DNA of 64,000 bases from Hydractinia symbiolongicarpus (GCF_029227915.1 NC_079878.1:18726001-18790000); one strand, 5' to 3'; positions 31,740 through 41,438 are shown, counted from the stretch's first letter. The notes: generated by a model from the letters alone, not told the origin. Numbers and translations are program-made.

Positions 31740-31764
31740 AAGTGTTAACTATCTTTTAACACTT
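31740..31764. terminator. hairpin after the BRO gene
   Basis: AAGTGTTA and TAACACTT pair perfectly, between the BRO stop (31,816) and the next start (31,729) on the minus strand. Confidence 0.75.
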
Positions 31765-31815
31765 GAAGTGGTCACGAAAGCTTCGTCTACAGCCTTGGTG
31801 AGTAGTTATCAGGGT

Positions 31816-32586
31816 TTATACCATGTCAATGTCGAACATTTCCTCAAACAACTCACGCCTTTCATCGTCGGGCAGGGTAAAGTGGTTTTTGTAAGAGTTC
31901 GCAGACCCTAGGGTGTGTATCGCGTTAGGATCGTCACATCTCCCAAGTATAGTGCTCTCGGGGTACTTTGTCATCAGCATACCCATGCTCTTGCCCAGCT
32001 GTCTACGCTGACATCTGATCATGTAGTAGGGATGCTTATCATGAGGATGGTTCTTGTTAACCACGCATAGCACGTTGTCATATTGATGTCGATGCGGGAC
32101 GTGTCTTTCTCGTAGTTCAACGATTTCTTCGTCCCTCTCCTGGAGGTCGTCCTCTAGGTTGGCAACGGTCACATCCCTTTGATCGAGATCATCCGCAAGG
32201 AGCGCCAGGGCTATATCTTTTTCTTCGATGGTTGCGGCAAGCTTTTGCATTTCTTTGGGTAGCACCTCTTCAACAACCCAATCCAAAAATGGTTTTGCTT
32301 CAGGTCTGCCACACCTCAAGAGGAAGCAATAAAGGCCTGGCTCCGTCAGTAAAACTGTATCTTGCTGGGGGTGGACAGATCTGTCCACCCTCTGGAGGTC
32401 AACAACAGCGTCACCTTTCCGTATTTTGTACTTGTTGGGAACAAGTCTCTGAATAGCTTTTACTCCTGCTTCCCTCTTATAGCCCGCGGCTCTCCAAACA
32501 TCGGAGGCTACGATGCATTGACCTTTATCCTGAACAAAGAATGATCGGACTTGCTTTCCTTTAAAGTAATCAACCACAAGAGACAT
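31816..32586 (-). CDS. BRO-family protein (Bro-N domain)
   Basis: About 256 residues. The start chosen (MSLVVDYFKGKQV) lies behind an AT-rich box; an upstream in-frame Met at 32,604 is possible. Bro-N domain: QVRSFFVQDKGQCIVASDVW, AGYKREAGVKAIQRLVPNKY, then TVLLTEPGLYCFLLRCGRPE and FLDWVVEEVLP. A heptad linker with repeated LxDDLxxRD follows, then a C-terminal domain (YYMIRCQRRQLGKSM, CDDPNAIHTLGS, HFTLPDDERRELFEEMF). BRO proteins occur in baculoviruses, phages and large DNA viruses and bind DNA; the role here is unknown. Confidence 0.8.
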   Translation of the reverse strand: MSLVVDYFKGKQVRSFFVQDKGQCIVASDVWRAAGYKREAGVKAIQRLVPNKYKIRKGDAVVDLQRVDRSVHPQQDTVLLTEPGLYCFLLRCGRPEAKPFLDWVVEEVLPKEMQKLAATIEEKDIALALLADDLDQRDVTVANLEDDLQERDEEIVELRERHVPHRHQYDNVLCVVNKNHPHDKHPYYMIRCQRRQLGKSMGMLMTKYPESTILGRCDDPNAIHTLGSANSYKNHFTLPDDERRELFEEMFDIDMV

Positions 32587-32621
32587 ATTTCTAATACACG
32601 CCAAGGCTCAACCACAGTTTT

Positions 32622-32648
32622 TTTTGTGATTCGAAAAAAGTCACAAAA
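32622..32648. terminator. hairpin after the 60-residue gene
   Basis: TTTTGTGA and TCACAAAA pair perfectly, just past the 3' end at 32,649 on the minus strand and before the BRO start. Confidence 0.7.
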
Positions 32649-32831
32649 TTACGAGGTCCAATAACCAACACCAAGCTGAGGAAGCCATGGATATTTTTTG
32701 CATAACTCTTCAATATCCCGAGTTGTGTTTACCAGTTTGCTGTCATCGTCATTATCCACTGCATCTATTAGTCTGGAATGGGTTCTCAAAAGAGCTTGAT
32801 ACACAGCTTTAATTACGCTCTCATTATCCAT
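32649..32831 (-). CDS. small helical protein, 60 residues
   Basis: Acidic and helical (SRLIDAVDNDDDSKLV, IEELCKKYPWLPQLG). It lies between the ATPase and BRO genes, in the position of the P4 coiled protein at 56,543, but without clear sequence similarity. Function unknown. Confidence 0.5.
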   Translation of the reverse strand: MDNESVIKAVYQALLRTHSRLIDAVDNDDDSKLVNTTRDIEELCKKYPWLPQLGVGYWTS

Positions 32832-32852
32832 CTTTTCTTATATATCAAGAGT

Positions 32853-33245
32853 CTAACCAACAATCTTGTAACTTCTAGGATGCTCCAGTCTACCCGAAAC
32901 AGCTAGTTCTAGCAACGCACCACGAGTTTTGTCGAGACTCTCGTCAGCTATCATATCGTCAACGATGAACAGCGTCTCTTCTTTCGCCAGCTTCGACGAC
33001 AGTTCTTTGATCCACTCGAACAGCTGCTCCTTGGGGTCTATCAGAGCCACGTAGTCATCCCTCCATAGCGAGGATCTCTCGAGATAGGTCTTGTTCCAGC
33101 GGATTGTAGGGCAGAGAATGACAATGTTGTCAAAATGCTGCCTATACTCGTTTTCAAGCAAATCCAGGACACGCTGCGTCTTGCCACAACTTGTCGGTCC
33201 AGTGAAGATTGCCGTATGCGGGTCTTTGACAATGTCTAGAGTCAT
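32853..33245 (-). CDS. atp: A32-like packaging ATPase, C-terminally truncated
   Basis: 130 residues. Walker A GPTSCGKT at about residue 16, Walker B TLFIVDD at about 91. FtsK/HerA-type ATPases pump DNA into capsids in Polintons and NCLDV. Compared with P4 the frame ends right after the ELAVSGR block, with an unrelated short tail (LEHPRSYKIVG); the sensor region (LLTQSY in P4) and the remaining roughly 60 residues are absent. The protein is shorter than the family's usual 200-250 residues. A start-proximal inverted repeat (GTCTAG..CTAGAC, 33,235-33,264) surrounds the ATG. Confidence 0.8.
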   Translation of the reverse strand: MTLDIVKDPHTAIFTGPTSCGKTQRVLDLLENEYRQHFDNIVILCPTIRWNKTYLERSSLWRDDYVALIDPKEQLFEWIKELSSKLAKEETLFIVDDMIADESLDKTRGALLELAVSGRLEHPRSYKIVG

Positions 33246-33265
33246 ATTTATTCTGAGCTAGACAG

Positions 33266-33508
33266 TTACTTCGGAGGCATCATGGAACGTTTATACCACC
33301 CTTGTTTTATCGCGTAATCGTCGAATAATATCGCTCCTGTCATATAGCCAGCGAGCTTCAACCCGTCCGACATGTCCATCTTTGCCCCCGGTCTAGAAAC
33401 TCCCAGAGCCTTTTTCGCGCCTAGCGCCAAGACAATAGTATAGGATACTAGTCTGACAGATTCCCACAAGGAATCGACGACTTCTTTCTGATACTCTTTG
33501 CTGCTCAT
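33266..33508 (-). CDS. small membrane-associated protein
   Basis: 80 residues, intact. Two hydrophobic segments (SVRLVSYTIVLALGA, LKLAGYMTGAILF) with the conserved SRPGAKMD between. Homologues at 13,781 (P1), 43,964 (P3) and 55,607 (P4). The start is directly behind TATAATAA. Function unknown. Confidence 0.65.
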   Translation of the reverse strand: MSSKEYQKEVVDSLWESVRLVSYTIVLALGAKKALGVSRPGAKMDMSDGLKLAGYMTGAILFDDYAIKQGWYKRSMMPPK

Positions 33509-33519
33509 TTATTATAGGT

Positions 33520-33891
33520 TTATCGCATCTTGAAAATGTCAATTTGGGGTTTCGAAGGCTTTTGCTGCTGAGCCGCCAGGCGATCCGCTGACACGCGTAC
33601 TCCTGCGGCGACGCTAGGCTTCTTACGTATATAATAGACTGCCACGCAAACGGCAAGAACGGCAATACCTCCAGCGCCATAGAGATATGCACTGAACTTG
33701 TGAGGACCTGCGACAGGTTCCTGACCCTCTTGCGAAGTACTTGCTGAGGTACTTAAATTCTCACTTGTCTCGACCTGAGCAGGTACTTGCTTCAACTTGG
33801 CCTTGTTCTTGCGGTTCCATTCAGCAAGTCTCTTGCCAGCAGCAACACGACCCTCATTCTTCTTGGTTATGACTTGGTTAGATTCACTCAT
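33520..33891 (-). CDS. small basic protein with one membrane helix
   Basis: 123 residues, intact. Basic N-terminus (RVAAGKRLAEWNRKNKAKL), Ser/Thr-rich linker, transmembrane helix (LYGAGGIAVLAVCVAVYYI), the DRLAAQQQ micro-repeat and the conserved C-terminal IDIFKMR. Homologues in P1, P3, P4. The topology suggests a virion or host-membrane protein; function unknown. Confidence 0.7.
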   Translation of the reverse strand: MSESNQVITKKNEGRVAAGKRLAEWNRKNKAKLKQVPAQVETSENLSTSASTSQEGQEPVAGPHKFSAYLYGAGGIAVLAVCVAVYYIRKKPSVAAGVRVSADRLAAQQQKPSKPQIDIFKMR

Positions 33892-33893
33892 TT

Positions 33894-33919
33894 ATTTGTA
33901 AGTCGTGAGACGTACAAAT
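33894..33919. terminator. hairpin between two minus-strand genes
   Basis: ATTTGTA and TACAAAT pair perfectly, between the stop at 33,924 and the next ATG at 33,891. Confidence 0.65.
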
Positions 33920-33923
33920 TACA

Positions 33924-34493
33924 TCAAGACGGCTTCTGCTCTGCAAAACTTGGTTCTATTTCATCCGGAAAAGGCGGCACATCTTCTCGCAGTTTGATTT
34001 GCGCTTGACGCTCCTCGGGAGCGAGCCACAGCCCGCACTTTTCATACATGTATGACCCTACAACTTCCATCGGAGAGTTCCCTGTGGTGAACAATTTCTC
34101 CGTTACATTACCAATCAACTCTGAAGTCGATTTTTGAATCAGAAAGTTTATGTCGCTCATCATGGTCTGAAAATTGTCAACACCTGTCATTTTCGACAGC
34201 AAGGCTTTTGCTGCTGCAATTTGCGAATGTGCCTCGAGGTTCTTCAAGAGGTTTTCAAGTTGTTTCTCTGTCGCTTTATCCAGCAACTCAGGCGTCCACT
34301 GCTTTTTTCCCAGAGAGTTGACGAGACTCAAGTTTTGCTTGACTTTTTCCCGCTTTCTCATTGCTGGTGACGGTGTGTTTAAGACGTCTAAAATTTCATT
34401 CAGTTCTGACATAACTTTTATTAGAGAGGAAAACTTGCAGTAGACGTACAAAAAACTTACGTACAACATTACCAACAAGAGTTCAAGTATCAT
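33924..34493 (-). CDS. membrane-anchored coiled protein downstream of polB
   Basis: About 190 residues with an N-terminal hydrophobic segment (MILELLLVMLYVSFLYVYCK). A second Met at 34,412 (MSELNEILDVL) has its own AATAAAA box, so a short, soluble form may be made too; P4 shows the same two-start arrangement. The body is helical with KQWTPELLDKATEKQLENLL. No known domain. Confidence 0.65.
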   Translation of the reverse strand: MILELLLVMLYVSFLYVYCKFSSLIKVMSELNEILDVLNTPSPAMRKREKVKQNLSLVNSLGKKQWTPELLDKATEKQLENLLKNLEAHSQIAAAKALLSKMTGVDNFQTMMSDINFLIQKSTSELIGNVTEKLFTTGNSPMEVVGSYMYEKCGLWLAPEERQAQIKLREDVPPFPDEIEPSFAEQKPS

Positions 34494-34619
34494 TTTTATT
34501 AATGCATTTTCGTGATCAAGACCATGCTGAATGCAAACGTTTGAAACAGAAAATTTTGACATTTTGAAAACACTGAGACGTGTGAGATGCAAATAAATTT
34601 TTGAAGCATCCCGCGAGAC

Positions 34620-37600
34620 TCAAAACATCCATGGTTTAACATGGTCGGGATGCCACACCCTGGTGAGCAATTCTTGCTTGCAAACCAATCCAGGACTGCT
34701 TCCTTGTGCAAAGGTGAACCCATCTTGAGCTTGAAGTCGCTTGTCATCATCAACACTCAGCGCAATTTTGTTGAAAATTCGGTGAAAATCTCGTGTTTTC
34801 GAGTGGTAAATCTCAGTTGCGTGCGATACAAATTTTGACAGGTCTGCAGGCTGTTCAAATAGTCTGCGAACGTGATCTGTTTCTTGACGACACTTTTTTT
34901 TACCTTTTGCCTTCTTTCTCCCACGTATCCTTCGAGTGTCTTGTACGCATACATTTTTGACCTCAATGCAACAAATTCGATCATGATTTTGCCACCAAGT
35001 ACATCCTTCATGAGGCACAATTTTTTCTTGTTTTTGCCAATAGGCAAGGGACGCTTGTCTTCGGGACTGTAATTCGATGTGTCAAACCTTGATTCAACGT
35101 CACCTGCGATATCTTTATAGACATCGTCTGTTTTGATGTGGTAGACGAAAATATCTGTGTCCATGTAGCAAAGCTCTGCGCCTGCACCAAACTTTGGCTT
35201 GATGTAGTCGTAGTGAAACTCATACATCGTGAGTTTGCTCAAGTCCAAGATGGAGAGGCCGAGGTAGACAGGTTTGTTCATGACGACCTTCACTTTGTTC
35301 ATTTCCATTGCCGCAAATTTCTTGTCAAATCTTGATGTGCTGTGATAGTTTGGAGCTGATGCGAGCTTCTTACGCCTCCATTCCGTTGTCACCAGTTTGA
35401 TGTCGCGGTGCTTGCGAACGTTCTCCATGGTCTTGCCAAAGACGCTATTATTCATCAGCTTAAAAAAGTCTTTCTCAAAGTCATTTGTGGCATCCTTTCG
35501 CAGCTTTGTGTTCATGTCAATGTAGGGTTTCAGCCAAGCACTTTGCTTGAACTCAATGACTCGGTGCACCTTGGTGAGAACCAATCCATGCTGCAGTGCC
35601 TGCTGCAATTTGCGAATGTGCAGCACGTATTTTTCCTTGTCAAACACATTGCACGTCAACTTTTCACAGCCGTTGTTCAGACGCATCTTTTCAGGCAAGA
35701 ATGGAAGGTCGTTGTGGAGTTTGTGCAGCTTTTTCGGGTAGTGGACATCCACTTCAAGGAAATAGCCATCATCTCCATTTTTATAATTTTCTATAAAAGC
35801 TTGAGTAAAATTTTCGAGGTCTTCACGCCACTTAAAGCCGTGTGTTGGCAGCTTTTGTGACATGGCACCTCCGTACAGATTGTTGGCATCGATGTACAGC
35901 AGATACGAGATCAACAGGTTGACATCAAACCATTCCCCCATGTACAGATTGTTTGCCTTAGCATGGCGCTTGATTGCTTGGCAAATACCACCTCTAAGCC
36001 CCTTTTCAACCATCAGTAGCATGTCGATGTCTGTGAGAAGCTCGAGCTCTTGACCAGTCACTTTTAGAGCTGCTTTCCATGCGAGGCCTGGAGCAGTGTA
36101 AAAATACGCTGGATCAAGCTCGTAGATGTTTTGACAAGTGTCTCGAAAATTTTCAAAAACGTCTGCTAAAAGAAGCGTGTCGCTCATCACGTAGAGATCA
36201 TGGTACTCTCCAAGGTTTTTGATGTTGAAAGTCGATGTTTTCAAGGTTCAAGCTGCTGTAAAATTGTGCTTTTGGAGGAAGTGCTGTCTCTTCAAAACGC
36301 TCCCACGCATCCATGTATTCGTAGGGGTAAACACCCTTACGCAGCAAAAGTCTAAAGTGCTCGTCATTGCCCTTTGCATGCTTGAATGTGTTGGAAAATT
36401 TCTTCTTCATGGAATGCTTATTCAGTTCCACCGTCTTGTCAGAGCAGTAACAGGTTTGGCACTTGAATTGCGCCTTGTACTCTGAGTCAATCTCGATGAG
36501 TTCCATGTTTGATTTGCAGTCGTTGCAGCTGACACTTTCACTGTTGGTTCCAGCTAAATTATCTACAAGGCTTGACAGTGAGCTTTGCATGAACCTGCAG
36601 CTGTCGATGAACTTGATTTTGCAGGTCGTGCTGATTTCCACTTCTTTAATTTGGTTGGTTTTCTTGTTCTTCTTCATCTGCTTCAGCGGTTCGCCGTCTT
36701 TTCCTTGAAATGTGACGGAGTGCTTGATGGAGAAGCTGATGTATTTTTCGCTGTTTTCACCGAGACATTCAAACTCGTGGCTTTTGAATTCCCTGGCCAG
36801 TTGCTTGATGATAATGTGATCGTCATACCGTGAGCGATTGTGCATGACCACCGGAATCTCGTTGGGGATGCGATATTTTAGGTTGCACGAACTGTGTGCA
36901 GCTCCTCGATACTGACCAGTGTAGTGACAGTGATCTCGAACTTTGCGCATTGTGATGTCTTTGTTGTTCTTCTTGAACACTCCTTCGCAAATGAAGCATC
37001 TTTTTGCAGACTTGTGGGCTTCTTTCTTTTCGTGTGTCAACGGGATCATCTTCTTCTGTGGATGTCTGATAGCTCTATTGACTTGATCTCTTAGTCCCTT
37101 ACAAAACCTTTCCATGCAGTCTTTTCCACGATAGCAGTCGGATGATTCTTCAACTTCTCCATGTGCAAATTTGGTTATGAAGGCATATCCTGAAGCCACA
37201 TGCTTGCTGACGTCTCTGGTGTGTGATTTTTCAGGGTCTCCATCACAACCTTGAACAGGTTCCAAGATACATTCTGTGTCTGCATAGATGACAAATGGCA
37301 TTCTGAGCGACTTTTGCCCATCTTCGTGTTTAAGGACTGTTTCTTCTTCGGGCATGATAATCTCGCAAAAATCATGGTCCATGCACACTTTCATGTGATT
37401 GTCTCTTGTCTCTTGACTGCGGAATCCGTGCATGCAGTTTCGACAGTAATGATCACCTCGATGTCTAGATGATAAACCGCGCATGAGCGCAGAGTATCTT
37501 TTAATGGCAACGTAGTGCTTCTTCCCTCCTTCTTGAATGATTAGCACATCTGCCACCTTTTTACGTGTCGTGTTGTGTTTCGAAACATATGCCTGTCTGA

Positions 37601-38553
37601 CCTGAAAATCTTCTTCAGAAAAGTAGACATTCAGCGCCACGTTGGGGTTTTGCCTTTCAAACTTTTTCCAGTGTGTGTTGGGAGTTGGGAACTCGATGCC
37701 ACTCCAATTGTACTGTTCAACAAACGGTTTGAGATTTGAGATGCGCTCAGGATGTGCTCCAATACCATCAAAATGGAGGGCTGCAATGACGGCCCATTTG
37801 AAGCACTGCTCGTCTTCATTTTTGGGATTGATGATGCAGTGCTTTTTTTGCAGCCATTCGGGTGTCTTGAACCATGATCTACCTCTCATAAGGTCAATCA
37901 TGTGGCAGTGATGCATCATTTCTGTGATTCGGTTGAAGATGTAGTCGCTTTTTGAGTTTCTCCGATGTCATTTCAAAGCGTTTTTGCAGGCTTTTATACA
38001 TCTCTTCGATCAATTCTTCGATGTCGCTTCCTTCCATGATTGTGACAGCTTCACTCCATATTGGTTTTGTGAACTTGTCGGAAGGATTTTCCCTGTGCAC
38101 AAACTCCACCACGAGATTCAGTTGAAACTTCCAATTCTGTCTAGTGTTTTGCAAGTCTGTGATGACTTTCTCCACATGTTGTTTCTGTTGATCCAGGTAC
38201 TGTTCAATACTCACCACTTCACCTTCTGGTGTTCCTTCACTTCGGAAATGTCGATAATTACCATCAAATCCACCTTCCGTTTCAACAGCACTGTGATCCA
38301 CTTCTTCCACTTGTTCTTCTTCCACAGCAGCGTCTTCAGCGGTGGCTTTCAAGGCTTGACCGTAACCAAGTCTCTCCTTAGCCTTGTGGTATAATAAAGA
38401 AGCAGTTTCACGCACACTCTGCAGTCTCTCTGCGAGTGCATCACGTGTTGCTGCCACTGGTGCAGATACAGCGCTATATAATTTACTAATTGCATTTCTA
38501 AAGAAACTCATTGCTTTATTATATGTTGGAAAATTTTCTGGGACGCTGGACAT
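34620..38553 (-). pseudogene. polB: protein-primed DNA polymerase B with TIR-encoded leader (frameshifted)
   Basis: The frame starts in the TIR with the same 71 residues as the ankyrin gene, followed by an acidic helical region. After a frameshift near 37,920 comes the conserved start of the Polinton polymerase (WLQKKHCIINPKNEDEQC), exonuclease motif YADTE, a Cys/His endonuclease VII-like cluster (KVRDHCHYTGQYRGAAHSSC), then the polymerase domain: motif A region YIDANNLYGGAMS, motif B MNNSVFGKTMEN, motif C CYMDTDIF (both Asp intact). A deletion of about 65 bases with frame change near 36,220 and a frameshift near 34,775 are the other lesions. It would replicate the element. Confidence 0.9.
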
Positions 38554-38755
38554 TTTATTTTATGTTGTGACCCAAACCAGGGTGACAACATTGCGTTCGT
38601 ACGAGAGTGCTGCAGCACAGCGGTAATTGCCCGCGGTATTGACCCTTTGCACAGAGGATTAATATAGCGAGGAAACAGTGCTGTCTCAGACCCTTGAAAT
38701 TGGGGTTTTGAGTGAAAAACGGCGAGTGTCCTAGAGAGCTCCACTTTCATTGTGT
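38340..38755 (-). repeat. P2 right terminal inverted repeat
   Basis: Complement of 21,947-22,362. It contains the start sites and first 71 codons of the polymerase frame. Similarity stops within one codon of the same place on both sides. Confidence 0.95.
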
Positions 38756-39540
38756 GGGGGGGGGGCACAAAGTGCCCGCGGGCCATAAATCCTGAACCAC
38801 TTGTGCTTAAGTGATGAAACTTGGCTCAATTGGAGAATGTCTTAGTACAAAAGTCAATCCAGGTAAAAAAAGTAATTTGATGATGTCATAGGGATTAGAA
38901 ATGACGTCACACGTGTGAAAAGTGGTCATTTTCCCAATTTTTCAGTACGTTTTAATTTCTCGCGTGTTACTAATGATATGGCCTTGATTCTTGGGATATT
39001 TGTGAAATGAATACCAAAATATGTGTTTCACATGAAAAAAGTAATTTTAATAACGTCATTGGGATAAAAAATGACGTCATTTCGGCAAAAAAATTCTTAT
39101 TTTAACGATAAATATTAAAAGACTCGTTCTACCAGAAATATTGATGCTCATGTCATTAAACTTAACATATATGTAGAGCAGGACACTTAAAGAGAATCGG
39201 GGTTATGAGAACAATATAATGACGTCATTTGGATCCGAAATGACGTCAATTTGCTGGATCGATATTTCCTTCAAGTCTGGTCTGCTTGTTGTATTTAGTA
39301 ACCATATATCACCTTAGCAACACGTTGGTTACCACTTAGTAACCAACATACATGTAATAAATAATTATATACCCAATACAACATTCTATAACATTCCTAC
39401 ATGAATGTCAACGGTTTTCAAAATTCCAAAAAATTTACCCCCGTCCTAAAGAAGCAATACCCCCGGCAAAGTACAAAATTTTTTCAAAAAATTTTTTTTT
39501 CATCAGAAGCAATAATAAAAGTTAGGAATAGTCACAAAAT
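38756..39540. repeat. diverged ~170-bp tandem repeat with paired TGACGTCA-like motifs
   Basis: A block with a GTCAT..GGGAT..AAATGACGTCA arrangement recurs at about 38,879, 39,050 and 39,219, 170 bp apart, each preceded in two cases by AAAAAAGTAATTT. The region between P2 and the next open frame has no other feature; it may be an intron or spacer of the interrupted transposon. Confidence 0.6.
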
Positions 39541-39558
39541 TTTAGCACTTAATCACAT

Positions 39559-40083
39559 GTGTATCTAAAGTTATGCCTGGTCAAAAATGATCTAAAAGCA
39601 GTCGCAGCTCCAATACAAAGCAGTGGAAGTAATGAGTGTGAAGAAAATAAATTTGATAAACTTAAATTCAACACTGCTTTGTTCACATTGCCAAAAGAAA
39701 AGGAATATTTTAACCTACAAACTTTGGAAGCAACAGAGTATGGTATTCATCGCAACACCCAAAGGCGAAAACCAAAAAATGAAGAAATGAAATTTTCACT
39801 TGGAGACAAGGTTTTAATAAAAAATCCTTTCTTTGAAGCACGGAAGCAAATGAAAGATATCACACAGGCAAGGAATGTAGTTGGAACAGTGTCAGGTGTA
39901 TGTTCTGGAGGTATCTACAAAGTGCAACTCCCAAATGGCAAAAAAACATATGAAAAATCTGTCTTTCAAGGGCAAATGGTACAATGCATGGAGAGAGATG
40001 ATGAATGTAGTTATGATGCAAATGAAACACCTAAGAAAATCACATACAACACAATTATGGAGGCCATATCTACTTTTGAGTAA
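39559..40083 (+). pseudogene. integrase C-terminal domain of the interrupted transposon
   Basis: 174 residues. The block FSLGDKVLIKNPF..., followed by VVGTVSGVCSGGIYKVQLPN, is the SH3-like C-terminal domain of retroviral/Ginger-type integrases. It lies on the same strand as the core fragment at 21,590, so P2 and a spacer appear to separate two halves of one transposase. No initiator Met fits; the frame begins after an AG that could be a splice acceptor. Confidence 0.55.
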
Positions 40084-40155
40084 TGCACAAGAGAGAACAT
40101 ATAGCAGGATCAAAAACGGTATAGACGGCGAGATAGGACAGATGTTTCTTTTTTA

Positions 40156-40644
40156 ATGATGAAGTACTACGAAGTGTTGGATTATGGAGTCCTGGTGGAT
40201 ATAAAAAAGGAATCAGAAATATTCTCTACCTACAAACAAAGGTTTCAAGAAGGCATGGCCTTTTTGAAAACAAAAAATTTCCTTATTTTTTCATATGGAA
40301 CAGTGGCTTGGGAAAGGGACCGCAAATGTAAACTTCCTGACATATATCTGTCATTTTTTTTAAAAAAAAATTTCGAACATGACTGCTGCACATGTTTTAA
40401 TGATAGTGTTAGCTGTTTTCATGAATGCTGTATAGTCAAATTGAAATTGTTTGCAGCAGCATTAAGAATGAAAGTTAAGTCTTTCACTCATGTACCTATT
40501 TCACACTATGAAAAGGTTGCACCACATAACCAAGCAAAACCGACTCAATCATCTACACCAGGAAATACCAAAAACATAGATAAAAATTATCACAAACTAC
40601 GTTATTCAAAACAGCCAAATCATCTACATTACCAACTCATTTAG
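40156..40644 (+). pseudogene. unrecognised cysteine-containing segment of the same transposon
   Basis: 162 residues with a cluster HDCCTCFNDSVSCFHECC near the middle and a Ser/Asn-rich tail. A frameshift near 40,600 connects it with the next open frame. I do not recognise it. Confidence 0.4.
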
Positions 40645-41438
40645 AATATCATAAGATTGAATTATTACAAAAATACAATACCAATGCTAACTGTAAAATA
40701 GCAATAAATAAGATATTTCAGATTGTTGAGAATCAAATAAAATTAAAACCACCATACACCAATCCATTTATCAGTAATATGAACTACTTAACTTCAGTAA
40801 TTGGTAAAAACAGTAAATGTAGTACCACAATGTTGAGAGCATCTATTGATAGAGAAAATATCAACATACACTGTCAAGAGGGGGAAGGTTTCAATGCCTT
40901 ATGTGCCCTTCACAATGTTGTATCAGATCTACAAGGCATTGAAGAATTACCATTTTCCTCTGACAATTTTTATCATGTTGTCGACGAACTTTGGCTTTTA
41001 AAAGCAGGAGCGTTAGAAACTGATTTTGTAAATGAAATAGTTCCAGGCAACAGGTCTCCATCAGGCGGTTATGATCATCAGTTAGTCAAAAAGGTAACAC
41101 AGTCTAAAGCATATGAATGGCATGACTTTGATTTAAGTAACTGGTTCAAAAACAACAACAACGAAAAGTACACTCATTTGCTTTCAGAAATTGGAGTGCA
41201 AGTAAATGCCAAAGTGCTTGTCAGTTTAAACAAAAGTCAACATGCAGCCTTAATGCTTTTTAAGGAAAGTATTGCCATCATAAACAGCTGCAATAAGCCT
41301 CCAATAAGGTATTTTCCCTTCAAAGATGGACTTGAATTGCTAAAAAGTTATTCAAAAAACACTCATTTTGAAATGGGAAATCTGAAAATAAGACTGCAAC
41401 AAAAGAAAATAAACAGGCTAGTATTAGTAAGTTTCTAG
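40644..41438 (+). CDS. Josephin-like cysteine protease domain
   Basis: From the Met at 40,779 the frame has Cys 42 in NALCALHNVV followed eight residues after His by QG, then GGYDHQLVKKVTQSKAYEW, then His 155 in NKSQHAALML and Asn 169 in AIINS. This order and spacing (LCAxH..QG; GNYD-like; ..HW/HA..; NxxS) match Josephin deubiquitinases such as ataxin-3 (C14, H119, N134). The frame is open upstream to 40,644. A ubiquitin-cleaving or polyprotein-processing role is an inference. It belongs by position to the integrase-carrying transposon. Confidence 0.45.
   Translation, partial: EYHKIELLQKYNTNANCKIAINKIFQIVENQIKLKPPYTNPFISNMNYLTSVIGKNSKCSTTMLRASIDRENINIHCQEGEGFNALCALHNVVSDLQGIEELPFSSDNFYHVVDELWLLKAGALETDFVNEIVPGNRSPSGGYDHQLVKKVTQSKAYEWHDFDLSNWFKNNNNEKYTHLLSEIGVQVNAKVLVSLNKSQHAALMLFKESIAIINSCNKPPIRYFPFKDGLELLKSYSKNTHFEMGNLKIRLQQKKINRLVLVSF

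Larger units (their letters stand above)
21947..38755 (-). mobile_element. Polinton/Maverick element P2 (complete, 16.8 kb)
   Basis: Bounded by 416-bp terminal inverted repeats that begin ACACAATGAAAGTGG at both ends. Five G residues flank both sides (21,942-21,946 and from 38,756), which would be the target-site duplication within a G run (Polintons usually duplicate 6 bp). It contains the full gene set with pol at the right end, reading leftwards. Integrase, both capsid-region genes, minor capsid and BRO are open; pol, the ankyrin gene, the coiled-coil gene and others have lesions. Confidence 0.95.

Noticed and set aside
34134-36833. Several 60-150-residue plus-strand frames opposite polB
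   Set aside because: Shadows of the polymerase gene in other frames.
38756-38800. The long G run as a functional end of P2
   Set aside because: Homology of the two TIRs stops at ACACAATG; the G residues are better explained as target sequence and its duplication.
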